The notes under the pieces: generated by a model | What the model saw: only the letters and a program-made list of their open reading frames with translations | Databases searched by the model: none | What the model was told of the DNA's origin: nothing | Program-made: the position numbers and the translations under genes | Shown here: positions 9,418 through 20,254 of the stretch, one piece after another | Layout of the letters: each line of letters starts with the position of its first letter | How positions within the stretch are numbered: the first letter of the stretch is position 1 | NCBI RefSeq assembly: GCF_014656475.1 | Contig: NZ_BNCM01000003.1 | Location: 62,001-126,000, forward strand | DNA length: 64,000 bases | From: Sinomonas cellulolyticus | GTDB taxonomy: Bacteria > Actinomycetota > Actinomycetes > Actinomycetales > Micrococcaceae | Direction of reading: 5' to 3'

Positions 9418-10077
9418 TCAGCGAGTGATTGCGCTGGGGCGGATCTTGCGCGACTCGAGGACCTCGTCGACGAGGCCGTACTCCTTGGCCTCATGCGCGG
9501 TGAGGAACTTGTCGCGCTCGATGTCCATGCTGATCTCCTCGGGCGTCTTGTTCGTGTGCTTGGCCCACGTGTGCTCAAGCCACTCCCTCATCCGCAGGAC
9601 CTCGCGGGCCTGGATCTCGAGGTCCGAGGCCTGGCCGCCGGAACCGCCGGACAGCGCCGGCTGATGGATCATCACGGTCGAGTTCGGCAGCGCGAGCCGC
9701 TTGCCCGGAGTGCCAGCGGCGAGGATGACCGCCGCAGCCGAGGCCGCCATGCCGAGGCAGACGGTCTGGATCTCGGGGCGGATGAACTGCATCGTGTCGT
9801 AGATCGCAGTCATCGCCGTGAATGATCCGCCAGGCGAGTTGATGTACATCGTGATGTCGCGGTCAGGGTCGTTCGCCTCGAGGACGAGCAGCTGCGCCAT
9901 GATGTCGTCAGCCGACGCGTCGTCGACCTGGACGCCCATGAAGATGATGCGGTCCTCGAACAGCTTGGTGTAGGGGTCCTGGCGCTTGAAGCCGTACGGG
10001 GTGCGCTCCTCGAACTGCGGGAGGACGTAGCGGTTCGTGGGCAGGCTCGCCGGGTTGACGCCCATGCTGTAGTTCAT
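9418..10077 (-). CDS. clpP2: ATP-dependent Clp protease proteolytic subunit 2
   Basis: Serine protease subunit of 219 aa. The catalytic triad is Ser113 (in GMAASAAA), His138 (in VMIHQP) and Asp189 (in ERDKF). It has a long N-terminal extension before the conserved core, as in actinobacterial ClpP2. In actinobacteria ClpP1 and ClpP2 form mixed 14-mers that work with ClpX or ClpC. It begins 36 nt after the clpP1 stop, preceded by CCAGGAGCAAC, so the two are one operon. The ATG at 10077 is the only well-placed start. Confidence 0.95.
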   Translation of the reverse strand: MNYSMGVNPASLPTNRYVLPQFEERTPYGFKRQDPYTKLFEDRIIFMGVQVDDASADDIMAQLLVLEANDPDRDITMYINSPGGSFTAMTAIYDTMQFIRPEIQTVCLGMAASAAAVILAAGTPGKRLALPNSTVMIHQPALSGGSGGQASDLEIQAREVLRMREWLEHTWAKHTNKTPEEISMDIERDKFLTAHEAKEYGLVDEVLESRKIRPSAITR

Positions 10078-10113
10078 CTGGTTGCTCCTGGTTCGTCTCT
10101 CTGAAGGGCGTCT

Positions 10114-10734
10114 CTACTTGTCGGTCCCGCCGCCACCGGCAACGTGGCCGGCGCGCGCGGCGATCTTGTCGAAGAACCCGTACTCAAGGGCTTCCTGGGC
10201 CGTGAACCACTTGTCACGGTCGTTGTCCTTGAGGATCTGGTCGATCGTCTGGCCCGTCTGCTCGGCGGTCAGCTCGGCCATGACCCGCTTCATGTGCAGA
10301 ATCAGCTCGGCCTGGATCTTGATGTCCGAGGCCGTGCCGCCGATCCCGCCCGACGGCTGGTGCATGAGGATGCGGGCATGCGGGGTCGCGTACCGCTTGC
10401 CCTTGGTGCCGGAGGACAGGAGGAACTGCCCCATCGACGCGGCGAGGCCGGTGGCAACCGTGACGACGTCGTTCGGGATGAACTGCATCGTGTCGTAGAT
10501 CGCCATGCCGGCGGTCACCGATCCGCCGGGCGAGTTGATGTACAGGTAGATGTCCTTCTGCGGGTCCTCGGCGGAGAGGAGGAGGAGCTGCGAGCAGATG
10601 GCGTTCGCGTTGTCGTCGCGGACCTCAGAGCCGAGCCAGATGATGCGCTCCTTGAGGAGGCGCTGGTAGATGAAGTCCTGGCCGCCACCCTCCGACGGGC
10701 CTTCCATGCTCGGCGACTTCTCCTGCTGGTGCAT
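10114..10734 (-). CDS. clpP1: ATP-dependent Clp protease proteolytic subunit 1
   Basis: Serine protease subunit of 206 aa with triad Ser100 (GLAASMGQ), His125 (ILMHQP) and Asp174 (NDRDKW). I chose the ATG at 10734, where the protein begins [12 protein letters not shown] and GAGAGG lies 9 nt upstream; a longer frame open to 10863 has no ribosome site and an unconserved-looking leader. It pairs with clpP2 just downstream. Upstream are two inverted repeats, one resembling a ClgR site, which would fit the stress control of clpP genes known in actinobacteria. Confidence 0.95.
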   Translation of the reverse strand: MHQQEKSPSMEGPSEGGGQDFIYQRLLKERIIWLGSEVRDDNANAICSQLLLLSAEDPQKDIYLYINSPGGSVTAGMAIYDTMQFIPNDVVTVATGLAASMGQFLLSSGTKGKRYATPHARILMHQPSGGIGGTASDIKIQAELILHMKRVMAELTAEQTGQTIDQILKDNDRDKWFTAQEALEYGFFDKIAARAGHVAGGGGTDK

Positions 10735-10770
10735 GCTGCGATACCTCTCGATCTGATGCGCGGGCGCGTT

Positions 10771-10792
10771 GGCTACTACAGGGACAGTAGCC
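10771..10792. repeat. inverted repeat GGCTACT-N8-AGTAGCC upstream of clpP1
   Basis: Perfect 7-bp arms 37 bp upstream of the clpP1 start. The position suits an operator or a 5' UTR hairpin. No regulator is recognised for it. Confidence 0.4.
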
Positions 10793-10827
10793 GTTTTCGC
10801 CGACGCATTGTTCCGCGTGCGGGCACT

Positions 10828-10844
10828 GTTCGCTTCCAGCGCAT
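10828..10844. promoter_or_regulatory. candidate ClgR operator upstream of clpP1
   Basis: GTTCGCTTCCAGCGCAT contains CGCT-N3-AGCG, close to the CGC-N5-GCG palindrome described for ClgR in corynebacteria and streptomycetes. It lies about 95 bp upstream of clpP1, a known ClgR target. The central A of the reported consensus is not matched. Confidence 0.4.
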
Positions 10845-10866
10845 GACGGCACGGTGCAGGCACGCA

Positions 10867-10921
10867 GCGAGGCCGCCGCCCCGCCCGGGAGGGCGGAGGC
10901 AGCGGCCTCGCGTGTCGGTCC
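10867..10921 (-). terminator. hairpin downstream of tig
   Basis: Arms GCGAGGCCGC and GCGGCCTCGC enclose an inner hairpin CCGCCC-GGGA-GGGCGG. It begins 44 nt after the trigger factor stop on the minus strand and precedes the clpP1 promoter region. There is no T-run. Confidence 0.6.
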
Positions 10922-10964
10922 GGAGGACCGTCTATCCAGATCGTGCTGTCTGGATCGTGGGGGC

Positions 10965-12350
10965 CTAGAACTTCGCGGCGGCGGGATCGTCGCTCGGGAT
11001 GACCTCTGCCGCTGCCTCGGACTCGGCACCCTCGGGCGACTCCTCCTCGTCCGGAAGCGGCCGGACGAATTCGCTGAGGTCGACGGCGTTGCCCTCGGAG
11101 TCCGTGACCTCGGCCTTGCCCAGCACCACGGCGAGCGCCTTGCGGCGGCGGACCTCACCGACCATCATCGGCACCTGGCCCGACTGGTCCATGATCTGCG
11201 CAAACTGGTTCGGGTCCATGCCGTACTGGCTCGCGGTGGTCACGAGGTACTCGATGAGCTCGGACTGGGAGACGCCGATCTCCTCCTTGTCGGCGATGGC
11301 GTCGAGGATGACCTCGTTCTTGAACGCGCGCTCCGTGTTGGCCTTGACCTCGGCGCGGTGCTCCTCGGTGTCGTGCTCGTCCTCGGCCGCGTGGCCGCCG
11401 TTGGCCGGGTTGAAGTGAGCCTCGACCTGCTCGGCCACGACGCCCTCCGGCACCGGCACCTCGACAAGATCGACGAGCTTGTCGAGGACCTTGTCGCGGG
11501 CCTCGACACCCTGTGAGACGACCTTGGACTGTGCAGCCTGCTTGGCGAGGTCCTCGCGGAGCTCGCCGATCGTGTCGAACTCTGAGGCGAGCTGGGCGAA
11601 GTCGTCGTCGGCCTCGGGGAGCTCACGCTCCTTCACAGCGGTCACCTTGACCGTCACGGTGGCGTCCTCGCCAGCGTGGTCGCCGCCCGCGAGCTTGGTC
11701 TCGAAGACTGCTTCCTCGCCGGCGGAGAGGCCCGTGACAGCCTCGTCGAGGCCCTCGAGCATGGTGCCCGAGCCGACCTGGTAGGACAGGCCCGAGGCGG
11801 AGTCGACCTCCTCGTCGCCCACCTTGGCGGTGAGGTCGATGGTCAGGAAGTCGTCGGCCTGGGCCGGGCGGTCCACCGGCTTGAGCGTGCCGAAGCGGCC
11901 GCGCAGCTCGTCGAGGGCCTTCTCGACATCAGCGTCGCCGGCCTCGGCAGCCTCGACGTCGATCTTGAGGCCCTCGTAGTCGGGGAGCTCGATCTCGGGA
12001 CGGACATCAACCTCGACGGAGAACTTGAGCTCTCCCTCGGCAGCCGAAGGATCCGGGACCTCGGTGATCTCGACCTCGGGGCGCGAGAGCGGACGGATCC
12101 CGGTCTCGGCAACGGCCTGCTGGTACCAGTCGTTGAGGCCCTCGTTGATGGCCGTCTCAAGCACGTAGCCGCGGCCCACGCGCTGGTCGATGAGGCGCGA
12201 CGGCACCTTGCCCTTGCGGAAGCCCGGCACCTGGATCTGCTCGGCGACGGCCTTGTAGGCGGCATCGATGTTGGGCTTCAGCTCGTCGAGGGTCACCTCG
12301 ACGTTCAGCTTGGCCCGCGTGGGGCTGAGGTTCTCGGCAGCGCTCTTCAC
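10965..12350 (-). CDS. tig: trigger factor (ribosome-bound chaperone / peptidyl-prolyl isomerase)
   Basis: 461-aa chaperone that binds the ribosome exit tunnel. The N-terminal ribosome-binding domain carries GFRKGKVP (residues 43-50), followed by an FKBP-type domain ([15 protein letters not shown] region) and the C-terminal cradle, then an acidic, alanine-rich tail. The GTG at 12350 starts [15 protein letters not shown], the conserved N-terminus, with AGGAGAG about 8 nt upstream; a GTG at 12404 would add an extension overlapping the tRNA-Pro leader. It lies upstream of clpP1-clpP2-clpX, the common bacterial arrangement. Confidence 0.96.
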   Translation of the reverse strand: MKSAAENLSPTRAKLNVEVTLDELKPNIDAAYKAVAEQIQVPGFRKGKVPSRLIDQRVGRGYVLETAINEGLNDWYQQAVAETGIRPLSRPEVEITEVPDPSAAEGELKFSVEVDVRPEIELPDYEGLKIDVEAAEAGDADVEKALDELRGRFGTLKPVDRPAQADDFLTIDLTAKVGDEEVDSASGLSYQVGSGTMLEGLDEAVTGLSAGEEAVFETKLAGGDHAGEDATVTVKVTAVKERELPEADDDFAQLASEFDTIGELREDLAKQAAQSKVVSQGVEARDKVLDKLVDLVEVPVPEGVVAEQVEAHFNPANGGHAAEDEHDTEEHRAEVKANTERAFKNEVILDAIADKEEIGVSQSELIEYLVTTASQYGMDPNQFAQIMDQSGQVPMMVGEVRRRKALAVVLGKAEVTDSEGNAVDLSEFVRPLPDEEESPEGAESEAAAEVIPSDDPAAAKF

Positions 12351-12416
12351 AGCGTGGCTCTCCTGGATGGTCGGATTAGGGTTGCCGCCCTGGGCGGGGA
12401 CCACAGGACGCGACTG

Positions 12417-12491
12417 TCGGGGTGACAGGATTTGAACCTGCGACTTCCTGCTCCCAAAGCAGGCGCTCTAGCCAAGCTGAGCTACACCCCG
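12417..12491 (-). tRNA. tRNA-Pro (TGG)
   Basis: Complete cloverleaf on the minus strand: acceptor CGGGGTG with CACCCCG, D arm GTAGCTCAGCTTGG, anticodon loop TTTGGGA giving anticodon TGG, T loop GGTTCAAATCC, discriminator A. CCA is not encoded. Confidence 0.95.
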
Positions 12492-12559
12492 GTCTAGTGC
12501 ACAGACCACGATACAGGGCGGCGCCAAGGCGTCGCACATCGGTCGAACGTGAATGCACA

Positions 12560-12590
12560 GCGGGCCCCTCCCTGAGCAGGAGGGGCCCGC
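12560..12590. terminator. hairpin between tRNA-Gly and tRNA-Pro
   Basis: A 12-bp stem (GCGGGCCCCTCC against GGAGGGGCCCGC) with a 7-nt loop lies 9 nt after the 3' end of tRNA-Gly on the minus strand. It probably ends the tRNA-Gly transcript; no T-run. Confidence 0.65.
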
Positions 12591-12598
12591 CTTCGCGG

Positions 12599-12669
12599 AG
12601 CGGCCGACGGGAATCGAACCCGCGTATCGAGTTTGGAAGACTAGCGCTCTACCATTGAGCTACGGCCGC
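12599..12669 (-). tRNA. tRNA-Gly (TCC)
   Basis: Minus-strand cloverleaf: acceptor GCGGCCG with CGGCCGC, anticodon loop CTTCCAA (anticodon TCC), T arm with GGTTCGATTCC, discriminator T. Length 71 nt; CCA is not encoded. Confidence 0.94.
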
Positions 12670-12705
12670 GAAGCCCTCCCACTAAATCGAATCCGGGAAC
12701 GGGTG

Positions 12706-13620
12706 TCAAATCCTCTGGCAGGCGGTGCACCAGTAGAGCTTCCGCCCTGCCTCGTCCGCCAGGCTGACCGGCGTTCCGCAGATCCTGCACGGCTGTCCCT
12801 GCCTCCGGTAGACGTAGTGCGCATGATCAGGCTGCGGCAGGCGCGCCGGCCCCTCCGGCCACAACGCAGGGTGGGTGGTGATGATCCGCCCGTCGCGCAC
12901 CCCTTGGCCCATGGCGTCGACAGCATCGGCCCACAGCGCGAGCGCCTTCTCCCCCGGCACGGCCGAGCCGGGCAGCGCCGGGGCGAGGCGTGCCCGGAAG
13001 AGGAGCTCGGCCCGGTAGACGTTCCCGATCCCTGCCACGACCTCCTGGTCCATGAGGAGACGGGAGATGGGTGTACGCCGGCGTGTGAGCCGCCGCACGA
13101 ACTCCTCAGCCCCGGAGGCCGAGTCAGCCGCCGAGGCGGCATGGCCCGCGAGCGGGTCCGGTCCCAGCCGGTCCCTCACCGCCTGGGCCTCGGCTTCCGT
13201 CTCGACCGTGCAGGTGCTGGCCCCGCGCAGGTCTGCCCACCCGTGGGCGGACACGAGCCTGACCCTGACCGCACCGCGCGGGGGCGGAGGGGCGGCACCC
13301 GGCCGCGCCACGCCGTCGGCCGCCACCTCGGACTCCCCCACCCGCCGCGGGGCACCGATGCTCGACGCGCCCGTGAAGGTCTCGTCGCCGCCGAACTCCC
13401 ACGCGCCGTAGAGGCCCAGATGGACGCGCAGCACCGCCCCTCCCTCGAAGTCGAGGAACAGCTGCTTCCCGTGCGCTGAGGCCCGCAGCAGGAGACGGCC
13501 GTCAAGAAGGGCCGCTCCCTCGTGGAAGCGTCCCTGCGGGCTTGAGACGGCGAGCCGCTCGCCCGCGAAGACGTCCGAGAACTGCCGGGCGAGCCGATGG
13601 ATGGAGTGCCCCTCCGGCAT
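12706..13620 (-). CDS. nei: endonuclease VIII / Fpg-Nei family DNA glycosylase
   Basis: Base-excision repair enzyme of 304 aa that removes oxidised bases and cleaves the abasic site. It begins MPEGHSIHRLA: Pro2 is the catalytic nucleophile after Met removal and Glu3 the acid. The H2TH segment lies around residues 190-210 (QEVVAGIGNVYRAELL), and a C-terminal zinc finger has Cys pairs in CRICG and WCTAC. PEGHS fits the actinobacterial Nei type better than Fpg. It follows rpiB by 6 bp and is probably co-transcribed with it. The choice between the Nei1 and Nei2 subfamilies is not settled. Confidence 0.9.
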   Translation of the reverse strand: MPEGHSIHRLARQFSDVFAGERLAVSSPQGRFHEGAALLDGRLLLRASAHGKQLFLDFEGGAVLRVHLGLYGAWEFGGDETFTGASSIGAPRRVGESEVAADGVARPGAAPPPPRGAVRVRLVSAHGWADLRGASTCTVETEAEAQAVRDRLGPDPLAGHAASAADSASGAEEFVRRLTRRRTPISRLLMDQEVVAGIGNVYRAELLFRARLAPALPGSAVPGEKALALWADAVDAMGQGVRDGRIITTHPALWPEGPARLPQPDHAHYVYRRQGQPCRICGTPVSLADEAGRKLYWCTACQRI

Positions 13621-13626
13621 GGCGCT

Positions 13627-14109
13627 CTAGTCGACGATCTCGCCGGTCGACTCGTACGTGGCGATCTTGCCGATGCGCCGCACGTGCCGCTCGTCGTGGC
13701 TGAAGGGCTCGGCCAGGAATGCTTCGATGAGCGCGGTGGCCTCCTCGATGCTGTGCTGCCGGCCGCCGACGGCGACGACGTTCGCGTCGTTGTGCTCTCG
13801 GGCGAGACGGGCCGTGTCCAGGTTCCAGGCGAGTGCCGCGCGCACCCCGCGGACCTTGTTCGCGGCGATCTGCTCGCCGTTGCCGGATCCGCCGAGGACG
13901 ATGCCGAGGGCCGGCGTCCCTGCCTCCTGGTCCGCCACGACGGCGAGCGCCGCCCTGATGCAGAAGGCCGGGTAGTCGTCGAGGGGGTCGTACTCGCGAG
14001 GGCCATGGTCCACGACGTCGAACCCGCGCGCCGCCAGGTGGCTTACAAGATGGGCGGAGAGCTGCATGCCGGCATGGTCAGTGGCAATGTGGACGCGCGG
14101 CTTGGGCAC
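13627..14109 (-). CDS. rpiB: ribose-5-phosphate isomerase B
   Basis: Interconverts ribose-5-phosphate and ribulose-5-phosphate in the pentose phosphate pathway; 160 aa, normal for the family. The IATDHAG motif (residues 8-14) starts the phosphate-binding fold and GGSGNGEQIAANK contains the catalytic glutamate that replaces the cysteine of the E. coli enzyme, as in the mycobacterial form. The GTG start has GAGAGGG upstream. gnd, the other pentose-phosphate gene in the window, lies elsewhere. Confidence 0.95.
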   Translation of the reverse strand: MPKPRVHIATDHAGMQLSAHLVSHLAARGFDVVDHGPREYDPLDDYPAFCIRAALAVVADQEAGTPALGIVLGGSGNGEQIAANKVRGVRAALAWNLDTARLAREHNDANVVAVGGRQHSIEEATALIEAFLAEPFSHDERHVRRIGKIATYESTGEIVD

Positions 14110-14148
14110 GGGTTCCCTCTCTGTGGTTCGGCTCGTTGCGGCCCAAGC

Positions 14149-15120
14149 CTACGCGCCGGAGGCCGCGCGGAGCACGTCCACGACCCTACGCGCAGTATCG
14201 CCGTCGCGGCCGGAGAAGGTGGCCCTGCGCCCGTCGGCCAGGATGACCTGGACCGCCTCGCCGCTCGAGGCGAGCACAGAGACGGACTGCCCCTTCCGGC
14301 GGAATCCCCACCCCCCGAAGGAGCGCGCCGCGACCGTCTCGGCGCCGGCGCGCAGGACGTCGCGGGACGCGAACCGCAGCACGGGCACGATCCCGGCCAG
14401 GAACACCCGGACGGCGTCCGGGCTGACCTGGACGCGGACCACGAGGCACCCCGCGGCAAGGAGCGCGCCGAGCGTGAGTGTAAGCGAGAGCCACGGCGAG
14501 AGGACCAGGAGCAGGAGGGAGACCGAGATGCCGATGATCCCGAGCATCACGAACACCGACGAGCGGGCGTGGGCCCAGTAGGCGAACGTCGCTGCCGCCC
14601 GTTCGGGCTCCAGCTCCTCGAGGAGGGCCTCCTGGTCGCGCGGCCCCCACTGCTCGTCCGGCTTGAACGAGAAGAGCATGACGACGGCGAACGCGACCGT
14701 CGCTCCCGAGCCCATCGCGAGCACGATCGTGTCCGGATGGGAATCGCGGGCGTCCGCGACCCCGTCCTGCCCGAGGAGCCCCGAGGCCAGCACCGTAGTG
14801 AGGAACATGGACATTCCCACACCGCCCGCCATGAAGATCCTGCGCGAGATGGGGGGACGGGACAGCAGGGCGGCCTGGAGGCACAGGAGGGCCCCGACGA
14901 CCGCCACGAGCGCCGCCCCGATCCCCACGTAGCCAAAGAACGGGGCGAATGCGCGGCCTCCGGCGGCGTCCCAGAGCCATGCGACCGGCTCGGGGACGCG
15001 GCTGCGGAAAGTCAATGCGGCGAGCCCGAACCCGAGCGCGAGGAGAACCGGATAGCCTACGGCGAAACGCAGCGCCTTCCGGTCCCATCTAGACTCGGAG
15101 CGCTCGGTCGAACCCGCCAT
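14149..15120 (-). CDS. polytopic membrane protein with DUF1648/PH-like C-terminal domain
   Basis: 323-aa protein. Hydrophobic helices lie near residues 21-40, 62-85, 96-115, 133-152 and a pair around 190-235. The C-terminal 80 residues are soluble, with SRDVLRAGAETV and SFGGWGFRRKG, like the bPH-type tail of DUF1648 proteins. Function is unknown. I chose the ATG at 15120, with GAGG close upstream; a longer frame to 15150 adds ten residues. It is divergent from pepN, and rpiB follows 39 bp downstream. Confidence 0.75.
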   Translation of the reverse strand: MAGSTERSESRWDRKALRFAVGYPVLLALGFGLAALTFRSRVPEPVAWLWDAAGGRAFAPFFGYVGIGAALVAVVGALLCLQAALLSRPPISRRIFMAGGVGMSMFLTTVLASGLLGQDGVADARDSHPDTIVLAMGSGATVAFAVVMLFSFKPDEQWGPRDQEALLEELEPERAAATFAYWAHARSSVFVMLGIIGISVSLLLLVLSPWLSLTLTLGALLAAGCLVVRVQVSPDAVRVFLAGIVPVLRFASRDVLRAGAETVAARSFGGWGFRRKGQSVSVLASSGEAVQVILADGRRATFSGRDGDTARRVVDVLRAASGA

Positions 15121-15257
15121 GACCTCAACGCTACTGCACAGCAGCCCCACAGGCCCCTCGGACGTGTTCCACTGGCCGGCGCACGGGGGACATGAAACAA
15201 TAACTTCAAAGTGATCCGCACCACGCGGAGCTGCTGGAACTGATGCTTGGAGGGCAC

Positions 15258-17813
<2,556 letters not shown>

Positions 17814-17852
17814 GCGGCGCGAACCGGCGGCGCGGACGGATAGGGTCAGTCC

Positions 17853-18323
17853 ATGGCGATCGGCGAGCACCACTACAGCGTCACAGTCACGTGGACGGGG
17901 AACCGCGGCTCCGGGACATCCGGCGTGCGCGACTTCGGGCGAGAGCACGACGTCGCGCTGCCAGGTGTCCCGGTGCTGCCGGGCACCGCCGACCCCGCCT
18001 TCCGGGGGAGCCCCGACCGGTACAACCCAGAGCAGCTGCTCCTGGCCGCGCTGGCCCAGTGCCACATGCTCAGCTACCTCTTCGAGGCCGCGCGGCACAA
18101 CGTGGTCGTCACCGGGTACAGCGACGAGGCATCCGGCACGCTGCGCGTCCACGGATCGTCCGGGGAGTTCGCCGAGGTGGTCCTGCGGCCGAGGGTCGAG
18201 CTCGCGGACGAGTCGCAGCGCGAGTTGGCCGACAGGCTCCACGACGACGCTCACGACACGTGCTTCATTGCGCGCTCGGTGAACTTCCCCGTGCGCCACG
18301 AGCCGGTCCCGCCGCCGCTGTGA
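17853..18323 (+). CDS. OsmC family peroxiredoxin-like protein
   Basis: 156-aa OsmC/Ohr-fold protein. The first peroxidatic-type cysteine lies in LLAALAQCHMLSYL (about Cys70) and the second in HDTCFIARSVNFPV (about Cys137), both in family positions. Such proteins reduce organic hydroperoxides in the cytosol, although the closest subfamily here (YhfA/OsmC-like) is poorly studied. TAGGGT lies 6 nt upstream of the ATG without a Shine-Dalgarno, so the mRNA is likely leaderless. Confidence 0.88.
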   Translation: MAIGEHHYSVTVTWTGNRGSGTSGVRDFGREHDVALPGVPVLPGTADPAFRGSPDRYNPEQLLLAALAQCHMLSYLFEAARHNVVVTGYSDEASGTLRVHGSSGEFAEVVLRPRVELADESQRELADRLHDDAHDTCFIARSVNFPVRHEPVPPPL

Positions 18324-18387
18324 ACCAGCACAGCCATCCTCGGTAGGGTGAAGGGACCACGTTCCCCACCCAAGGAGGCCTTCGACA

Positions 18388-19146
18388 GTGCCGTTCGCCC
18401 TGTCCACCACCCCGACGCCCACCCCGTCACCCACACCGGCCCCCGCTTCACCCATCGCGATCACCCCCGCACAGCTGGACAGCGCCGTGTCGACGTTCAA
18501 CGAGAGGCTCATCCAGGTCGCCATCGCGATCGGAGTCGGCCTCGTCATCTGGCTCGTCGCCACGTTCCTGATCCGCCAAGTGGTCAAGAGGGTCCTGGCC
18601 GGGACCGCGCTCACGCAGAACCGGATCTTCAGGTGGGCGGCCCCGGCGCTCCGGGCGCTGGATTCCGAACGCAGGGCCCAGAGGGCCCGCACCATCGGAT
18701 CTCTCCTGAACTCGGTGGTCGCGGTGGTCATCACCACGCTCGTGGTCCTGTACGTCCTGAAGGCACTGGGCGTCGACCTCGCGCCGGTCCTGACCAGCGT
18801 CGGCATCCTCGGCGTCGCGATCGGCTTCGGCGCCCAGCAGCTCATCCGCGATTTCCTCGCCGGCATCTTCATCACGCTCGAGGACCAATACGGCATCGGC
18901 GACTTCATCGAGACCGGCGCGGGCGAGGTCGCCGGGACTGTCGAGTCGATGGGGCTGCGCATCACGCGCGTCCGCGCCGAGGACGGAACCATCTGGTACC
19001 TGCGCAACGGCGAGATCCTCCGCGTTGGGAACCGGTCGCAGGGCACCTACGTGCCGGCCGCGGCGCCGTCGGCCAGCCCGCCGGAGGACAATGAGGACGG
19101 CAGCACTGCACAGGACACCAATGGAGACCAGCATTCCCGTGACTGA
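18388..19146 (+). CDS. small mechanosensitive ion channel (MscS family)
   Basis: 252-aa membrane channel. After a Pro/Thr-rich N-terminus there are transmembrane helices near residues 38-62 and 115-135, then the pore-lining TM3 (GILGVAIGFGAQQLIRDFLAG in short segments) and the beta domain ending LRNGEILRVGNRS. The protein stops soon after the beta domain with a Pro/Ala/Asp tail, so the alpha/beta vestibule of E. coli MscS (286 aa) is largely missing. The GTG start has AAGGAGG 9 nt upstream. Its 3' end overlaps the start of the hemoglobin gene by 26 bp. Confidence 0.88.
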   Translation: MPFALSTTPTPTPSPTPAPASPIAITPAQLDSAVSTFNERLIQVAIAIGVGLVIWLVATFLIRQVVKRVLAGTALTQNRIFRWAAPALRALDSERRAQRARTIGSLLNSVVAVVITTLVVLYVLKALGVDLAPVLTSVGILGVAIGFGAQQLIRDFLAGIFITLEDQYGIGDFIETGAGEVAGTVESMGLRITRVRAEDGTIWYLRNGEILRVGNRSQGTYVPAAAPSASPPEDNEDGSTAQDTNGDQHSRD

Positions 19147-19531
19147 AACAGGACAGAAGAGCTTCTACGAGCTCGTCGGTGGCCACGAGACGTTCGTGAA
19201 GCTCGTCGACGTCTTCTACGAGGGTGTTGCCGACGACCCGCTGCTGCGCCCGATGTACCCGGAGGAGGACCTCGGACCCGCGCGTCGACGGCTCACGATG
19301 TTCCTCGAGCAGTACTGGGGTGGGCCCGGCACGTACAGTGCCGAGCGAGGCCATCCGCGCCTGCGGATGCGCCACGTGCCGTTCAAGGTCAACCCCGCGG
19401 CGCGCGACCGCTGGCTGCACCACATGCGCACCGGGGTCGACGCGCTCGGACTCCCGCCCGTGTACGAGGCCACCCTGTGGGACTACCTCGACCGGGCCGC
19501 GCACTCCCTCGTGAACTCGTTCGAGGACTGA
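19121..19531 (+). CDS. glbO: group II truncated hemoglobin (TrHbO)
   Basis: 136-aa 2-on-2 globin that binds oxygen and other small ligands. Recognisable residues are Tyr33 (B10), Tyr46 (CD1, in PMYPEEDL), His85 as proximal haem ligand (in RLRMRHVPF), and Trp98 (G8); FLEQYWGGP is a group II hallmark. The ATG at 19121 has AGGA six nt upstream and lies inside the end of mscS; a GTG at 19139 is the alternative. Overlap with mscS suggests co-transcription. A strong hairpin follows 19 bp after the stop. Confidence 0.94.
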   Translation: METSIPVTETGQKSFYELVGGHETFVKLVDVFYEGVADDPLLRPMYPEEDLGPARRRLTMFLEQYWGGPGTYSAERGHPRLRMRHVPFKVNPAARDRWLHHMRTGVDALGLPPVYEATLWDYLDRAAHSLVNSFED

Positions 19532-19550
19532 GTCGGCCGGCACGGGCCGT

Positions 19551-19587
19551 TCTGACGGCGTGCCTCAACCCGCGGCACGCCGTCAGA
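19551..19587. terminator. bidirectional hairpin between glbO and a hypothetical gene
   Basis: A 14-bp perfect stem (TCTGACGGCGTGCC paired with its complement) and a 9-nt loop lie between convergent genes. It overlaps the stop codon of the minus-strand gene at 19583. Confidence 0.8.
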
Positions 19588-20254
19588 CGGTCGCGAGAAC
19601 CGACGGGCGGCGGCACAGGACGTGGCCGCGCGGCGAGGAGAGCCGGACCCACGGGCCGCAGGCGAAGAGGCCCAGGTCCGTCCCAGAGGCCGCGAAGCCG
19701 AGCATCTGCGCAGCGAAGGCTGCCCCGCTCGGGACGCCGGGGACCGAGGGCAGGTCCCTGCCCCAGACGGCCGAGCGGACGGTGTGGACCATCGCGGCGC
19801 CGGGCTGCTGCGGGACGGAGCGGGCGACCTCGGCGATGCCCGCTGCGGCGGCAGAGAGCATCTCGTCGCCTGCGACCGACCCCTGCGGCTCCCACGGGCC
19901 GCGGGGTGGGCTGACGGAGGCCCAGGGCTCGCGGGTGCGCGTCGGCGGGACCTCGAGGGCCGTCCCGCCGTCGCCCAGTCTGGCGAGCCGGTCGAAGACC
20001 GCGGCCATCGGCACCGTCGCGTCGATGTGGGCCTCCTGCGCGAGGGCGAAGGTGCGCAGCCCGAGGACGGTCGGAGTGGGCTCGCCGAGGATCCGCGGGC
20101 CGATCACGCACACGTAGACGGCGAGCACGCTGCCCACGGCCTGGAGGCGGACGGAGCCGTGCTCCACGGCGCGGGCGCGGGTGAGGTACGTCCGCAGGTC
20201 CGCGACGCCCTCAGGGTCACCGAGATCAAGGACGACGCCGCTGGCACCCCTCAT
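19583..20254 (-). CDS. hypothetical protein
   Basis: I do not recognise a family. The 223-aa product is rich in Ala, Val and Gly, with no clear signal peptide. It has hydrophobic stretches around VGSVLAVYVCVIGPRIL and AAFAAQMLGFAAS that look like a buried core rather than membrane helices. The start is fixed by an ATGA overlap with the stop of the upstream thioesterase (ATG at 20254, TGA at 20253-20251), so translation is coupled. A longer frame to 20767 is the antisense-like continuation through that gene and is rejected. Pairing with an acyl-CoA thioesterase may hint at acyl metabolism, but this is only context. Confidence 0.75.
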   Translation of the reverse strand: MRGASGVVLDLGDPEGVADLRTYLTRARAVEHGSVRLQAVGSVLAVYVCVIGPRILGEPTPTVLGLRTFALAQEAHIDATVPMAAVFDRLARLGDGGTALEVPPTRTREPWASVSPPRGPWEPQGSVAGDEMLSAAAAGIAEVARSVPQQPGAAMVHTVRSAVWGRDLPSVPGVPSGAAFAAQMLGFAASGTDLGLFACGPWVRLSSPRGHVLCRRPSVLATV

